A stretch of 64,000 nt of DNA from Prosthecobacter sp. (GCF_034366625.1 NZ_JAXMIH010000023.1:62001-126000), one strand, 5' to 3'. Positions 23,689 to 36,875 are shown, counted from the first letter of the stretch. The notes: generated from the sequence alone by a model not told the origin. A program made the numbers and translations.

Positions 23689-26688
23689 TCACTCCCTCGT
23701 GATCAGTTCGTCCAAGTTCAGCACAATGCGCGCAGTCGCCACCCAGGAGGCGTTTTCGGGCGCTGGGACATTGGGAGCGGCATGATTGCCGATGGCTGCT
23801 TTTGCTTCTTCAGCAGGCCCGTTTTGATAGGTGTAGCGTGATTCGGTGAGGAGTTTTTGAAGTGAGGTGAGTTCCTCGGCAGACGGTGAACGTGAAACGC
23901 AGAAGCGGAAGGCGCGGGCGAGACGTGCGGCGTCGTCCTTGAGCGATACATCGGTCAAAATGTGTTTCGCCAGCGATTGAGCGGCCTCGGCGAAGGCTTC
24001 GGCGTTGAGCGTGGTGAGGGCTTGCAGCGGGGTATTGGAGACGGTGCGCTTCACGTTGGTCGTGTTGGCATCGGGGCAGTCGAAAGCGGTGAGATCGGGA
24101 TGTGGGGCTGTGCGTTTGAAGAAGGTGTACATGCCACGGCGATAGCGGTCCTCGCCCTTGCTGGTGGTCCATTTGAAATTGCCCGCGTAGCTCAGCGCGT
24201 CGATGCCCTCGGGAATCGGCGGGAAGACGCTGGGACCGCCGATCTTGGCGGAGAGCAGGCCGCTGGCGGCGAGGTAGAGGTCGCGCACGATCTCGCCATC
24301 GACGCGCAGGCGGTTTTGACGCCAGAGCAGCGCGTTCTTCGGATCGATCTCCATCACCTTCGGCGGCAGATTGGCCGGGATCACCGAGCTTTGGCGATAG
24401 GTGGCGGAAAGCATGATGGTCTTGAGGATCTTCTTCCGGCTCCAGCCCTGCTTGATGAATTCATCCGCCAGCCAGTCGAGCAGTTCGGGATGCGTGGGCG
24501 GTTCGCCGCGAACGCCGAAGTCGGCGGAGGTGCGCACGAGGCCCTCGCCGAAGAGGCGGCCCCAGAAGTGGTTCACCGTGACGCGAGGGGTGAGCGGATT
24601 GCTTTTGCTGACGAGCCAGCGGGCGAGATCCAGGCGCGTGGAGCCTTTGAGAGGCGGCAGAGTGGCCAATGAAGCAGGCGTGACTTCATCGGCGGGTTGA
24701 AGGAAGTCGCCGCGATGCAGCAGGTTTGTTTTGCGCGGGTTGTTGTTCCGCTGGGCGATCACGCGCACATCCATCACGGGTGGTTTGGGCAGTTTCGATT
24801 CCGCTTCCTTTAACGCGCGGTCGGCGGCGATGACTTCAGGATCAACTTTCTCCATCCATGCCCACAGCGGCAGGATGACGACGGGATTCCGACGTTTCGG
24901 TTCCTCGCTGAGGATCTTGCGGATTGGCTCGGGCACGATGCTGTCCTCAGTTTCCTCGCTCGCGGCGAGGATGCGGAAGCGACCGATGGTGTGGCCGGAC
25001 TGCTTGTAGTTTTGGTCGAGCCGCAGTGTGAGCTTGTCGCCAGACTGCATGACCAACGGTTCGGCGAACTGCACGGTGAAAGCGCCTCTTTTGCCGATGG
25101 CACCGGCCCAGCCGGTTTGATCATCGCCATCGAGTGTCTTGTCGGCGGTGAAGGTCTTCTGCTCAAAATCGGCTTTGGGTGAGTGCAGGATGAGTTCCTG
25201 CGTGGTTTTGCCGTGCTGAAGCGTCGCGGCGATCTTGGTGAGCACAAAGTTGCCGCCCTTGTTGTAGCCAGGGCCTTTGCCGGGCAGGGAATCATCCGGC
25301 AGGACTTCGATTTGCAGCGCGGTGATGGGTTTGGCATGGCCGCTGACTTCGAGTGTGTAGCTGTCGGTCTTCGGCGTTTTGCTTTGCGCGAGGTAGGAGC
25401 CGTCCGGCTGCTTTTGCAGCTTCGCGGAAATCGCCTTGGCATTCGAGATCGGCAGCGGTTCGAATTTTTGCACCGCTTTGGTTCCGGCGGCCTTGGTGAG
25501 GCGTGCTTTGATGACTTTTTCCCATTCGGGCAGTTTGATCGGCAATTCGGCCTTGGCGGCGTCGAGGGCTTTGCGCAGCGGAATGAGCTTCTTCACGGCA
25601 TCACCGTTCTTCTTCTCGTATTCGGTCCATGCCTCGGGTGTGGTGGGCACCTGGCGGTTCACTTCGTCACCGTTGTTGAAGTAGGCGAAGAGCTGATAGT
25701 ACTCCTTCTGCGTGATCTGATCGTATTTGTGCGTGTGGCACCGTGCGCAGCCGACGGTGAGGCCGAGCCACACGGTGCCGAGCGTTTCCGTGCGGTCCAT
25801 GCAGGCCTCGATGCGGAACTGCTCCTGGTCGGTGCCACCCTCGGTGTTGGTGAGTGTTTGACGATTGAACGCAGTGGCGACGATTTGCTCGGGCGAGGCA
25901 TCGGGCAGCAAATCACCGGCGAGTTGTTCGATGGTGAATTGATCGAAAGGCAGGTCGTCGTTGACGGCGCGGATGACCCAGTCGCGGAAGCGCCACGCAT
26001 CGGGACGCGGACGGTCTTTTTCATAGCCGTCGCTGTCCGCGTAGCGTGCCATGTCGAGCCACTGGCGGCCCCAGCGCTCGCCGAAGCGTTCGGAGGCAAA
26101 CGCACGATCCAGCATCACCTCGTAAGATTTGGGCGACTGGTCCTGCACAAACGCATCGACTTCTTCCAGTGTGGGCGGAAGGCCGAGCAGATCGTAGTGA
26201 ACGCGGCGGATCAACGTGATGCGATCTGCTTCAGGCGAGGAGGTAATGCCCTTCTCGGCGAGCTTGGCGCGGATGAATTCGTCGATGCCGCTGTCTTTGG
26301 GTCGTGTGACCGGCGTGTAAGCCCAATGCGACACGAACTTGGCTCCTTCGGCGATCCACTGGCTCAGCACTTCGATGTCTCGCGCTTTGACCGGATGTTT
26401 GGCGCGATGCTTCGGCGGCGGCATCTGTTCCTCAGGATCATCGGAGGCGAGGCGGGCGATCATCTCGCTCTCATCCGGCTTGCCAGGCACGATGCCATGC
26501 GCGCCGCTTTTCAGCGCTTTGAGGGCAAGTTCCCGACTGGTGAGCACGAGTCCGCCCTTCGAGTCATCCGGGCCGTGGCATTCGAGACAGTGCTCGGCAA
26601 AGAGTGGCTGGACATCGCGGACGAAATCGACCGGCGCGGCTTGGACGGCGGCGGCAAGGAAGAGAGGGTAGAGACGAAAAGCAGACAC
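23689..26688 (-). CDS. DUF1549/DUF1553 protein with N-terminal cytochrome (PSCyt1)
   Basis: A 999-residue exported protein of the planctomycete/verrucomicrobial type. Signal peptide MSAFRLYPLFLAAAVQA, then a c-type heme site Cys34-L-E-Cys37-His38, then PSD1-type DUF1549 (about 130-330, with WLDMARYADSDGY), a middle beta region (about 395-590) and DUF1553 (about 680-960, LARWLVSKSNPLTPRVTVNHFW). These proteins are abundant in this superphylum, and their biochemical role is not established. Unlike the pair at 55099-58653, it has no adjacent DUF1501 partner. Confidence 0.92.
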   Translation of the reverse strand: MSAFRLYPLFLAAAVQAAPVDFVRDVQPLFAEHCLECHGPDDSKGGLVLTSRELALKALKSGAHGIVPGKPDESEMIARLASDDPEEQMPPPKHRAKHPVKARDIEVLSQWIAEGAKFVSHWAYTPVTRPKDSGIDEFIRAKLAEKGITSSPEADRITLIRRVHYDLLGLPPTLEEVDAFVQDQSPKSYEVMLDRAFASERFGERWGRQWLDMARYADSDGYEKDRPRPDAWRFRDWVIRAVNDDLPFDQFTIEQLAGDLLPDASPEQIVATAFNRQTLTNTEGGTDQEQFRIEACMDRTETLGTVWLGLTVGCARCHTHKYDQITQKEYYQLFAYFNNGDEVNRQVPTTPEAWTEYEKKNGDAVKKLIPLRKALDAAKAELPIKLPEWEKVIKARLTKAAGTKAVQKFEPLPISNAKAISAKLQKQPDGSYLAQSKTPKTDSYTLEVSGHAKPITALQIEVLPDDSLPGKGPGYNKGGNFVLTKIAATLQHGKTTQELILHSPKADFEQKTFTADKTLDGDDQTGWAGAIGKRGAFTVQFAEPLVMQSGDKLTLRLDQNYKQSGHTIGRFRILAASEETEDSIVPEPIRKILSEEPKRRNPVVILPLWAWMEKVDPEVIAADRALKEAESKLPKPPVMDVRVIAQRNNNPRKTNLLHRGDFLQPADEVTPASLATLPPLKGSTRLDLARWLVSKSNPLTPRVTVNHFWGRLFGEGLVRTSADFGVRGEPPTHPELLDWLADEFIKQGWSRKKILKTIMLSATYRQSSVIPANLPPKVMEIDPKNALLWRQNRLRVDGEIVRDLYLAASGLLSAKIGGPSVFPPIPEGIDALSYAGNFKWTTSKGEDRYRRGMYTFFKRTAPHPDLTAFDCPDANTTNVKRTVSNTPLQALTTLNAEAFAEAAQSLAKHILTDVSLKDDAARLARAFRFCVSRSPSAEELTSLQKLLTESRYTYQNGPAEEAKAAIGNHAAPNVPAPENASWVATARIVLNLDELITRE

Positions 26689-26741
26689 ACAGTCTAAACG
26701 CCGTATGCCCGCTTTGTGTTGCGCGTCGGAAGCCTGACGCC

Positions 26742-27551
26742 ATGCTGGTGCCAGCCATGAGATGGAAGCCTATTGTCCTCTGGAGCCTCGCAGCGGGTTT
26801 GTTGATCGATGCCGTGGTGGTTTTTGTCGCCCTTTCGTCAAAAACCTGGCGACAGATTCGATTGGAAAACAAGATGCTTGGATTTGGGCGTGGCTACGGC
26901 CAGGAAACAACAGCTCAAGGAGTGGCAAACGCTCGGAAATGGTGGGCTGAGTGGCATGATCTCATGGGTCCGGACGACCGCTGGACGTTGAACGCACGGT
27001 CAAGTTACGCCGCCGCATTGTTGGACGACCACCAACAACGGGAGTGGGAAACGGAAATGCGTGAGTTGATCAAGCTGGGCAGCCGCTTGTTCGGTCCCCG
27101 GGACATCCAAGTCGTGGAAAATCATTATCGCCTTGCATCAGGTCTAGATGAGATGGGACGATATGCGGAAGCAGAATTGGAATGGCGCATTTGTCTGACG
27201 AGCTACACCGACGAGAACGGAACGGTGCAGTCGTTCGGAATGAACTGCCTCAGAGCACTGCAGGTCAATCTCGACCGCCAAGGAAAGTATGAGGATGAGA
27301 TTCAGATTCTTCATCTGGATCTGGAGCGAGTCGCACCACTGGCTTCGGAGCAAAGGTCAAGACCGCGTGGGCTGATGGAGAATGACTATCAGGGCGAAGA
27401 ACAGCGCCTTCAACAGACCCTAAAACATGTGGAGGCAAAAGCCTTGGCCAAACGCGACTACGAAACAGTCCTCTACAAGCTCGGCGCAGAGCATGACGAC
27501 ACAAAGCAGCTCAAAACGCGCCTTGAGGAACTCAAGAAAACGAAACTGTAG
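26742..27551 (+). CDS. Membrane-anchored TPR-like protein
   Basis: A 269-residue protein with one N-terminal membrane helix (about 8-27, PIVLWSLAAGLLIDAVVVFVAL). The body is helical and resembles tetratricopeptide repeats: residues about 75-115, 120-160 (ENHYRLASGLDEMGRYAEAELEWR), 165-205, and a last charged coiled region (about 220-269). Such proteins usually serve as scaffolds. No partner is obvious. ATG 26742 is chosen; ATG 26757 five codons in is possible, and the longer frame from 26604 overlaps the DUF1549 gene. Confidence 0.7.
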   Translation: MLVPAMRWKPIVLWSLAAGLLIDAVVVFVALSSKTWRQIRLENKMLGFGRGYGQETTAQGVANARKWWAEWHDLMGPDDRWTLNARSSYAAALLDDHQQREWETEMRELIKLGSRLFGPRDIQVVENHYRLASGLDEMGRYAEAELEWRICLTSYTDENGTVQSFGMNCLRALQVNLDRQGKYEDEIQILHLDLERVAPLASEQRSRPRGLMENDYQGEEQRLQQTLKHVEAKALAKRDYETVLYKLGAEHDDTKQLKTRLEELKKTKL

Positions 27552-27573
27552 CGACGAGGCCGGTCAAAGGTGA

Positions 27574-28377
27574 TCAATGCTTCAACAGCCACTCAGTCGT
27601 GCGCGGATTGAAGTCGCCCATTTGTTCCCAGTGGAAGGCGTGGCCGGCGTTGTCATAGAGGTGCAGGTCCGCGCCGGGGATGGCGGCGGCGACTTCCTGG
27701 CTCATCCATTGCGGGGTGAAGGTGTCATCCTTGCCGCCGATGACGAGGGTGGGGCACTTGACGTTCTTGAGTTCGTTGAGCGTGTTGTGGGTCATGGCGG
27801 CGGCGCTTTGGGCCTCGGTGGCGTGCAGGGGCTGCGGCGCGGGGTTGGTGGCGGCGTCTTTGAGGCCTTGCTGCATGTTGTTCCAGCAGTCGTCGTTGTC
27901 GAACCAGGGCTTGGTGAAGATGAGCATCTGAATCCACTGCATGAAGTCCTCGGGGCGCATGTTCGCCTTCGCCTTCATGAGGTGCTGCCAGGTGTAGAGA
28001 CCGAAGCGGTCCTGCCGCGCCCAGGTACACATGAGGATCATGCTTTTCACCTTCTGCGGATGACGCAGCGCGAGCTGTTGGGCGATGACGGAGCCGAGGG
28101 AGCAGCCGACGACGCGGGCCTGCTTGATGCCGAGCTTGTCCATCAGGCCGGCGTAGTCATCGGCCATCATCGCGGTGGTGTAGGGGCCGACGGGCTTGTC
28201 GGTCTCGCCCACGCCGCGGTTGTCACCGAGGATGCAGCGGAAGTGCTTCTCCCAAGCCTGCGCATGCGCGTCCCACACGCCGCCGGGAGCGGTGACGCCC
28301 ATGATGCAGACGAGCGGTTCGCCGCTGCCGCGTTCCTGATAAAACATTTTGATTCCGTTGGTTTCGACGTGGGGCAT
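27574..28377 (-). CDS. Alpha/beta-hydrolase, cytoplasmic
   Basis: A 267-residue alpha/beta-hydrolase of the 3-oxoadipate enol-lactonase-like class. Nucleophile Ser93 is in GCSLGS. Asp is in GGKDDTF and His in NAGHAFHW, completing the triad. DNRGVGETD matches the conserved DxRGxGxS loop. There is no signal peptide with ATG 28377. A longer in-frame start (28488) is only the translation of the repeat at 28387-28471 and is rejected. The substrate is unknown. The gene converges with the TPR-like gene and is divergent from the HlyD-type gene. Confidence 0.88.
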   Translation of the reverse strand: MPHVETNGIKMFYQERGSGEPLVCIMGVTAPGGVWDAHAQAWEKHFRCILGDNRGVGETDKPVGPYTTAMMADDYAGLMDKLGIKQARVVGCSLGSVIAQQLALRHPQKVKSMILMCTWARQDRFGLYTWQHLMKAKANMRPEDFMQWIQMLIFTKPWFDNDDCWNNMQQGLKDAATNPAPQPLHATEAQSAAAMTHNTLNELKNVKCPTLVIGGKDDTFTPQWMSQEVAAAIPGADLHLYDNAGHAFHWEQMGDFNPRTTEWLLKH

Positions 28378-28386
28378 GGCGGTGAA

Positions 28387-28471
28387 GTTCTCGGTTGGCT
28401 GTTCTCGGTTCGCCGTTGGCGGGCAGAACCCGGCGGTTGCAACCGCGAACGGCGAACAGAGAACAGAGAAC
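28387..28471. repeat. Inverted heptamer repeat with central palindrome
   Basis: The left arm 28387-28417 and the right arm 28448-28471 read GTTCTCGGTTGGCTG... and its complement with one 7-base unit missing. Units are GTTCTCG and GTTCTCT. The space between holds the palindrome CGGTTGCAACCG (28434-28445). It fills the divergent gap between the hydrolase and the HlyD-type gene. Confidence 0.7.
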
Positions 28472-28534
28472 CGCATTTCGACAAGCAAAAATCACCTGTC
28501 GCGGCACGAAGTTCGCGCATAGTGGGCGCACGCC

Positions 28535-29809
28535 ATGCCCGAAGCTCCAGCCGAAACTTCCAAAGCCGCCCTTCCACCCTGGGAGGCGAAACAATCACCC
28601 ACACGACGTAGTTTGCCACGAAAGGTGGCTGCCTGGTCCATCGCGGGTGTTCTGGTGTTGGTGATGATCTATGCTTTGCAGCCGAGACCGGTGGAGGTCG
28701 AAGTGGGTGTGGTGCAAAAAGGGCCGTTGACGGTCTATGTGTCCGAGGAGGGCAAGACTCGCATCCGCAACCGCCATGTCGTGGCCGCGCCGGTGGCGGG
28801 CAGCATGCAGCGCGTGACGCTGAAGCCGGGCGATGCGGTGAAGGCTGGTGAGACGGTGCTGACGCGCATCGAGCCATCACTTTCACCGTTGCTGGACGCA
28901 CGTTCCCGCACGCAGGCACAGGCACGTGTGGATGCGGCGGCGGCGGCACGCAGCCGTGCCAACGAGAACATCGAGATGTCACGCACGGGTCTCAAATACG
29001 CGCAGGCAAACTGGGATCGCGTCAAAAACAACACGGACAAAGGCACCATCAGCGACACAGACCGCGACACGTTTGAGCGTGAGGCGGAAATGAAGGTTCG
29101 GGAGGTGCGCTCGGCGGAGTTTGCGTTGCAGGTGGCCGATTTCGAACTGGCGCAGGCCAGGGCGGCCCTGCAGCAGATCGACAAGCCGGGATCGGGTGGC
29201 GCGTCCATCGACGTGCGCGCACCAGTGAGCGGCGTGGTGCTGCGGGTGCAGCAGGAAAGCGCGACGATCGTGGCTCCAGGCGCGCCCATTTTGGAAATCG
29301 GTGACTCGACGGACCTGGAGATCGAGGCGGAGATTCTTTCGCGTGATGCGGTGACAATCCAACCAGGTGCATTGGTCACGGTGGAGCAGTGGGGAGGCGA
29401 CGAGCCTGCCAAAGCCCGCGTGCGGCGTGTCGAGCCAGCGGCCTTCACCAAGGTGTCAGCGCTCGGCGTGGAGGAGCAGCGCGTGCTGGTGCTGAGTGAT
29501 TTCGTGGAGCAGACGCCCGCGCTGAAGGCGCTGGGCGACCGTTACCGCGTGGAAGTGCGCGTGGCCGTATGGAATAGCGATGAGACGCTGCTCGTGCCCG
29601 CGGGGGCGCTGTTCCGCGAAGGAAGCGAATGGAAGACGTTTCTCTTTGATGACGGCAACGCCAAGTCAGTGACCGTGAAAGCGGGACGCACGGATGGCAA
29701 GCTCACGCAGGTGCTGGACGGTCTCAAAGCGGGCGATGAGGTGCTGATGCATCCGCCGGACACCGTGAAGGACGGCAGCGACGTGGTGAAGCGCGAAGAG
29801 GTGAAATAG
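28535..29809 (+). CDS. HlyD/RND-type periplasmic adaptor protein
   Basis: A 424-residue membrane-fusion protein. One N-terminal helix (about 32-50) follows a short cytoplasmic tail. Then come a lipoyl half (VAAPVAGSMQRVTLKPGDAVKAGE), a long coiled coil (about 120-225), the second lipoyl half (VRAPVSGVVLRVQQES), and a beta-barrel and membrane-proximal domain. Such adaptors bridge an inner-membrane pump and an outer-membrane channel. No transporter or TolC-like gene is adjacent, so its partner is elsewhere or the gene is an orphan. Confidence 0.88.
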   Translation: MPEAPAETSKAALPPWEAKQSPTRRSLPRKVAAWSIAGVLVLVMIYALQPRPVEVEVGVVQKGPLTVYVSEEGKTRIRNRHVVAAPVAGSMQRVTLKPGDAVKAGETVLTRIEPSLSPLLDARSRTQAQARVDAAAAARSRANENIEMSRTGLKYAQANWDRVKNNTDKGTISDTDRDTFEREAEMKVREVRSAEFALQVADFELAQARAALQQIDKPGSGGASIDVRAPVSGVVLRVQQESATIVAPGAPILEIGDSTDLEIEAEILSRDAVTIQPGALVTVEQWGGDEPAKARVRRVEPAAFTKVSALGVEEQRVLVLSDFVEQTPALKALGDRYRVEVRVAVWNSDETLLVPAGALFREGSEWKTFLFDDGNAKSVTVKAGRTDGKLTQVLDGLKAGDEVLMHPPDTVKDGSDVVKREEVK

Positions 29810-29863
29810 CGCGGCGATCTCTTGCAAAACCGCAGAGCCTCATGACAGACTCCCGGCTTGCCG

Positions 29864-30586
29864 ATGCCTCCCGTCACCCGCCCTCACGCCTCCTTCCTCA
29901 CCACCCGCTGGACGTGCGTCTGCGCGGCCAAGGCGGACTCCGAGGATGGACGCAGGGCGCTCGCGGATTTGTGTGATGCGTATTACGAGCCCGTCGTCGC
30001 CTTCCTCCGCTGTGAGCTGCGGGATGCGGATGCGGCGCGTGAGATGAGCCATGCCTTCTTCGCCGGGATGCTTGCGGGCGGTGCCATCGACACGGTGGAG
30101 CGTGAGCGCGGTAGGTTTCGCTCGTATCTACTCGGCGCGGTGAAGCATTTTCTCTCCCATCAGCGCGAAGCGGCGCAGCGGATGAAGCGGGGCAGTGGTG
30201 CGGAGACGGCTTCGCTGGATGATACCGAAGCGCAGGTGGTGGCGGATGCCCGGCTGCCCTCTCCTGACACGGCATTCGACCGCCAATGGGCGCTCACGCT
30301 GCTGAGCCGTGCGTTGAGTGAATTGCAGCGCGAGTGTGAGGTCGAGGGAAAGGGCGTCGTGTTTGAGAAATTGCAGCCCTGGCTCACCGGCGATGCCGCG
30401 CATGGGGATCAGTTGGAGCTGGCGGCCTCACTCGGCATGAACCTCAACTCGCTCAAGTCCCAAATCCACCGGCTCAAGTCGCGCTTCCGCGCCTTGGTGA
30501 AGGAGCAGATCGCCGCCACGTTGAGTGAAGACGGCTCCATTGAGGAGGAAATGACCGTCTTGTTTGCGGCGTTGCGGAGAAACTGA
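29864..30586 (+). CDS. ECF-like RNA polymerase sigma factor
   Basis: A 240-residue protein of the planctomycete/verrucomicrobial ECF-like sigma group. Residues about 8-95 correspond to sigma region 2 (TTRWTCVCAA, RRALADLCDAYYEPVVAFLR) and about 140-215 to region 4, with a helix-turn-helix ending in SLKSQIHRLKSRFRALVKEQI. The start is ATG 29864; a TTG six bases upstream is less likely. The Ser/Thr kinase follows 43 bp later. This pairing of sigma factor and kinase is common in these phyla, and the kinase is thought to act on signalling through the sigma factor. Confidence 0.85.
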   Translation: MPPVTRPHASFLTTRWTCVCAAKADSEDGRRALADLCDAYYEPVVAFLRCELRDADAAREMSHAFFAGMLAGGAIDTVERERGRFRSYLLGAVKHFLSHQREAAQRMKRGSGAETASLDDTEAQVVADARLPSPDTAFDRQWALTLLSRALSELQRECEVEGKGVVFEKLQPWLTGDAAHGDQLELAASLGMNLNSLKSQIHRLKSRFRALVKEQIAATLSEDGSIEEEMTVLFAALRRN

Positions 30587-30629
30587 TTTCCTTGGCAACT
30601 CTTTCCCTGCTACACGTCAGGACACCGAT

Positions 30630-34577
<3,948 letters not shown>

Positions 34578-34608
34578 CATCGCTGTGAAAACAGCCTGAT
34601 GAGATCGA

Positions 34609-34624
34609 GGCAGGCATGCCTGCC
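34609..34624. repeat. 16-bp perfect palindrome after the kinase gene
   Basis: GGCAGGCATGCCTGCC, 31 bp past the kinase stop, flanked by GAGATCGA and GTCGTCTC. It could be a terminator without a T run or a protein-binding site. The latter is not supported by other evidence. Confidence 0.45.
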
Positions 34625-34711
34625 GTCGTCTCCTGATTCGTCTCCCCCCAGCCGGGCCGTTCGCATGCCCTGAAGGTCGCGGCAGGTCCGCGAGTAGAGG
34701 GAGATCATGAA

Positions 34712-34737
34712 AAAGCGGCCTCTTGCGAGGCCGCTTT
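34712..34737 (-). terminator. Intrinsic terminator of the Gfo/Idh gene
   Basis: Eleven-base-pair stem AAAGCGGCCTC/GAGGCCGCTTT, loop TTGC. On the minus strand it continues as TTTT, giving a good poly-U. On the plus strand only TTT follows, so it may also help end the kinase transcript. Confidence 0.87.
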
Positions 34738-34765
34738 GAAGAACGAACTGAAGTTCGAGAGTGCG

Positions 34766-36112
34766 TTAGACCTTCCAGTCGCCGCGGTAGTCGCGGGTGA
34801 GCCATTTGGCGTCGCCGCCGCTGGTGTATTCGTGCTTCTCGGGATTCCACTTCATGGTGCCGCCGTGGTAGTACGCCTGGTTCATGAGGTGGCAGGAGAT
34901 GACGGTGCTGGCACCGATGGCGACGTCGCAGATCGGCTTCGCGCGGGTTCTGATCGAGTTGATCCAGTCTTCGTGATGGTTCTTCGAGTTGTAGAGCTTT
35001 ACCTTGGCATCGGTGAGGAATTCTTTTTCGGTGAGGGTGACTTCACGATCAAGGGAGGTGCCTTTGTCGATGTCCTTGTCCCAGAATTTGTGAATGGACT
35101 TGCCAGCGAGGATGAGTTCAAACTTGCCACGGTTGACGTGGACTTCACCATTTTCGCCGAAGAAGGAGACGCCCTTGCCTTTACCGTTGTGGAGGAGCGG
35201 GATGCCGCTGGCGTAGATGAGCTTCGCGCCATCGGTGGCTTCGTCGTGCTTTTCAGGCGCGATGATTTCGACCGGGCCTTTTTCATCCTCGCCAAGGCCC
35301 CACTGGGCGATGTCGATGTGGTGCGCGCCCCAGTCGGTGATCATGCCGCCGCCGTATTCGCGGGTATTGCGCCAGGCAGGGAAGTGATTGTGAACGCCAC
35401 GCGGGCTGAGCACGCTGCTGTAAGGCGCAAGCGGACCCGGACCGCACCACATGTCCCAATCGAGGCCCGGTTCCATGGGTTCCTCGGGATTGGCGTTGGG
35501 TTTGGCAGGCGAACCGAAGGAGGTTTCAACGTTCTTGATCTTGCCGATGACACCGTTGCGGACGAGTTCGCAGGCGACACGGAATTCTTTGCTGGAGCGC
35601 TGCTGCGAGCCGGTCTGGAGGATGGCGTCGTTTTTGCGCGTGGCGGCAATGAGCGTGAGAGCTTCGTGAATGTTGTGGGTGAGCGGCTTTTCGCAGTACA
35701 CATCTTTGCCAGCGTTCAACGCGGCGATGGCGATGATTGCATGCCAGTGGTCGGGCGTGGCGATGACGACGGCGTCGATGTCCTTGCGATCAAGGAGTTT
35801 GCGGAAGTCAGCATAGGCTTCGCAGCCTTTGAAGGCGGCATCCTGGTCCTTGCCATAGCGTTCTTCGACGGTCTTCTTCGCGTTTTCGCGGCGAGTGGTA
35901 TCGACATCGCAGACGGCGACGATCTGGACTTCCTTGCGGCCGAGAAAGCTGCCGAGATGGCCGCTATTCATTTTGCCCACGCCGATGAATCCCAGAACGA
36001 TGCGCTCGTTGGCCGATTTTCTGCGTTTGCCGCACGAAGGCAGGATGAATGGTGCTGCCACCGAGGCGGCGGCGACTTTGACGAACTGACGGCGTGAGGA
36101 TGCGTGTGGCAT
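34766..36112 (-). CDS. Gfo/Idh/MocA oxidoreductase with Tat signal
   Basis: A 448-residue NAD(P)-dependent oxidoreductase acting on sugars or sugar derivatives. A Tat signal (SRRQFVK, then AAASVAAPFILPSC) sends it folded across the membrane, and LPSC may also act as a lipobox. The Rossmann start is GFIGVGKMNSGH. CEKPLTHN is the conserved Gfo/Idh EKP motif. The C-terminal half is the alpha/beta dimer domain. Exported Gfo/Idh proteins are abundant in Verrucomicrobia and often linked to glycan use. No glycoside hydrolase is adjacent, so the substrate is unknown. Confidence 0.92.
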   Translation of the reverse strand: MPHASSRRQFVKVAAASVAAPFILPSCGKRRKSANERIVLGFIGVGKMNSGHLGSFLGRKEVQIVAVCDVDTTRRENAKKTVEERYGKDQDAAFKGCEAYADFRKLLDRKDIDAVVIATPDHWHAIIAIAALNAGKDVYCEKPLTHNIHEALTLIAATRKNDAILQTGSQQRSSKEFRVACELVRNGVIGKIKNVETSFGSPAKPNANPEEPMEPGLDWDMWCGPGPLAPYSSVLSPRGVHNHFPAWRNTREYGGGMITDWGAHHIDIAQWGLGEDEKGPVEIIAPEKHDEATDGAKLIYASGIPLLHNGKGKGVSFFGENGEVHVNRGKFELILAGKSIHKFWDKDIDKGTSLDREVTLTEKEFLTDAKVKLYNSKNHHEDWINSIRTRAKPICDVAIGASTVISCHLMNQAYYHGGTMKWNPEKHEYTSGGDAKWLTRDYRGDWKV

Positions 36113-36202
36113 GGGTTGAGTTGGGTGGGGTTTGAGGGTGGAGCATTACTGGCAGTTTGCCAAGTCTCTTGCACTCGGTGTTGGCGTGGGTATCCGACAG
36201 GG

Positions 36203-36823
36203 ATGGAGTTCTCAAAACAGCGTCTGGGGCAGTTGATCATCGTTTCGGGGCCGTCAGGCACCGGCAAGACGACACTGGCGCGCAAGGTGTGTGATCGCGG
36301 TGAGGCGGTGTTCTCGGTTTCCTGCACGACGCGTGCGCCGAGGCCGGGCGAAGTCGATGGGAAAGACTATTTTTTCCTGACGGAGGGGGATTTCCTGGCG
36401 CGGGTGGAGCGCGGGGAGCTGTTTGAACACGCTCGCGTGCATGGCCGGCTCTACGGCACGCTGAAACGCTACGTTTACGAAAATCTGGAGAGCGGCGTGG
36501 ATGTGATCATGGACATCGACGTGCAAGGTGCGGCGCAGGTGCGCGCGTGTGAGGATGAATTGGTCAAACGCTGCCTGCTGGAGATCTTCGTGATGCCGCC
36601 GAGCCTGGATGAATTGCGCAACCGCCTGTCAGGCCGTGCGACGGAGGACGCGGCGGCATTTGAACTGCGGATGCAGAACGCGGCGGCAGAGATGGAGCAC
36701 TGGCGCAAGTATGGCTATGTGCTGGTGAGCGGCGCACGTGAGGACGACGCGCGGCGCTTTGATGCGATCCTCGAAGCGGGGCGGATGCGGACGAGTCTGA
36801 GGCCAATGACGAATGACGAATGA
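36203..36823 (+). CDS. gmk: Guanylate kinase
   Basis: A 206-residue GMP kinase (GMP + ATP to GDP + ADP). P-loop GPSGTGKT at 16-23, the GMP-binding SCTTRAPRPGE and DYFFL, and the lid with DIDVQGA. ATG 36203 matches the usual short start; the longer frame from 36104 overlaps the divergent Gfo/Idh gene. The last residues (PMTNDE) come from the heptamer repeat at 36805-36875, so the tail is not part of the enzyme fold. Confidence 0.96.
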   Translation: MEFSKQRLGQLIIVSGPSGTGKTTLARKVCDRGEAVFSVSCTTRAPRPGEVDGKDYFFLTEGDFLARVERGELFEHARVHGRLYGTLKRYVYENLESGVDVIMDIDVQGAAQVRACEDELVKRCLLEIFVMPPSLDELRNRLSGRATEDAAAFELRMQNAAAEMEHWRKYGYVLVSGAREDDARRFDAILEAGRMRTSLRPMTNDE

Positions 36824-36875
36824 CGAATGGTGTGGAGATCATCCATTCGACATTCGACATTCTGCATTCGTCATT
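36805..36875. repeat. Inverted heptamer repeat ending two convergent genes
   Basis: The left arm 36805-36830 (AATGACGAATGACG...) and the right arm 36843-36875 (CCATTCGACATTCGAC...) are complementary apart from one extra 7-base unit. The spacer is 12 bp. The left arm contains the gmk stop and the right arm contains the omega-amidase stop. It has the GCATTCGTCATT core shared with 3441-3472 and 8282-8315. It could act as a bidirectional terminator. Confidence 0.75.

Noticed and set aside
28378-28488. N-terminal extension of the hydrolase
   Set aside because: The in-frame codons are the translation of the heptamer repeat, and the conserved domain starts at 28377.
34578-34765. tRNA or small RNA in the gap after the kinase
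   Set aside because: Only a palindrome and a terminator are visible. No cloverleaf was found.
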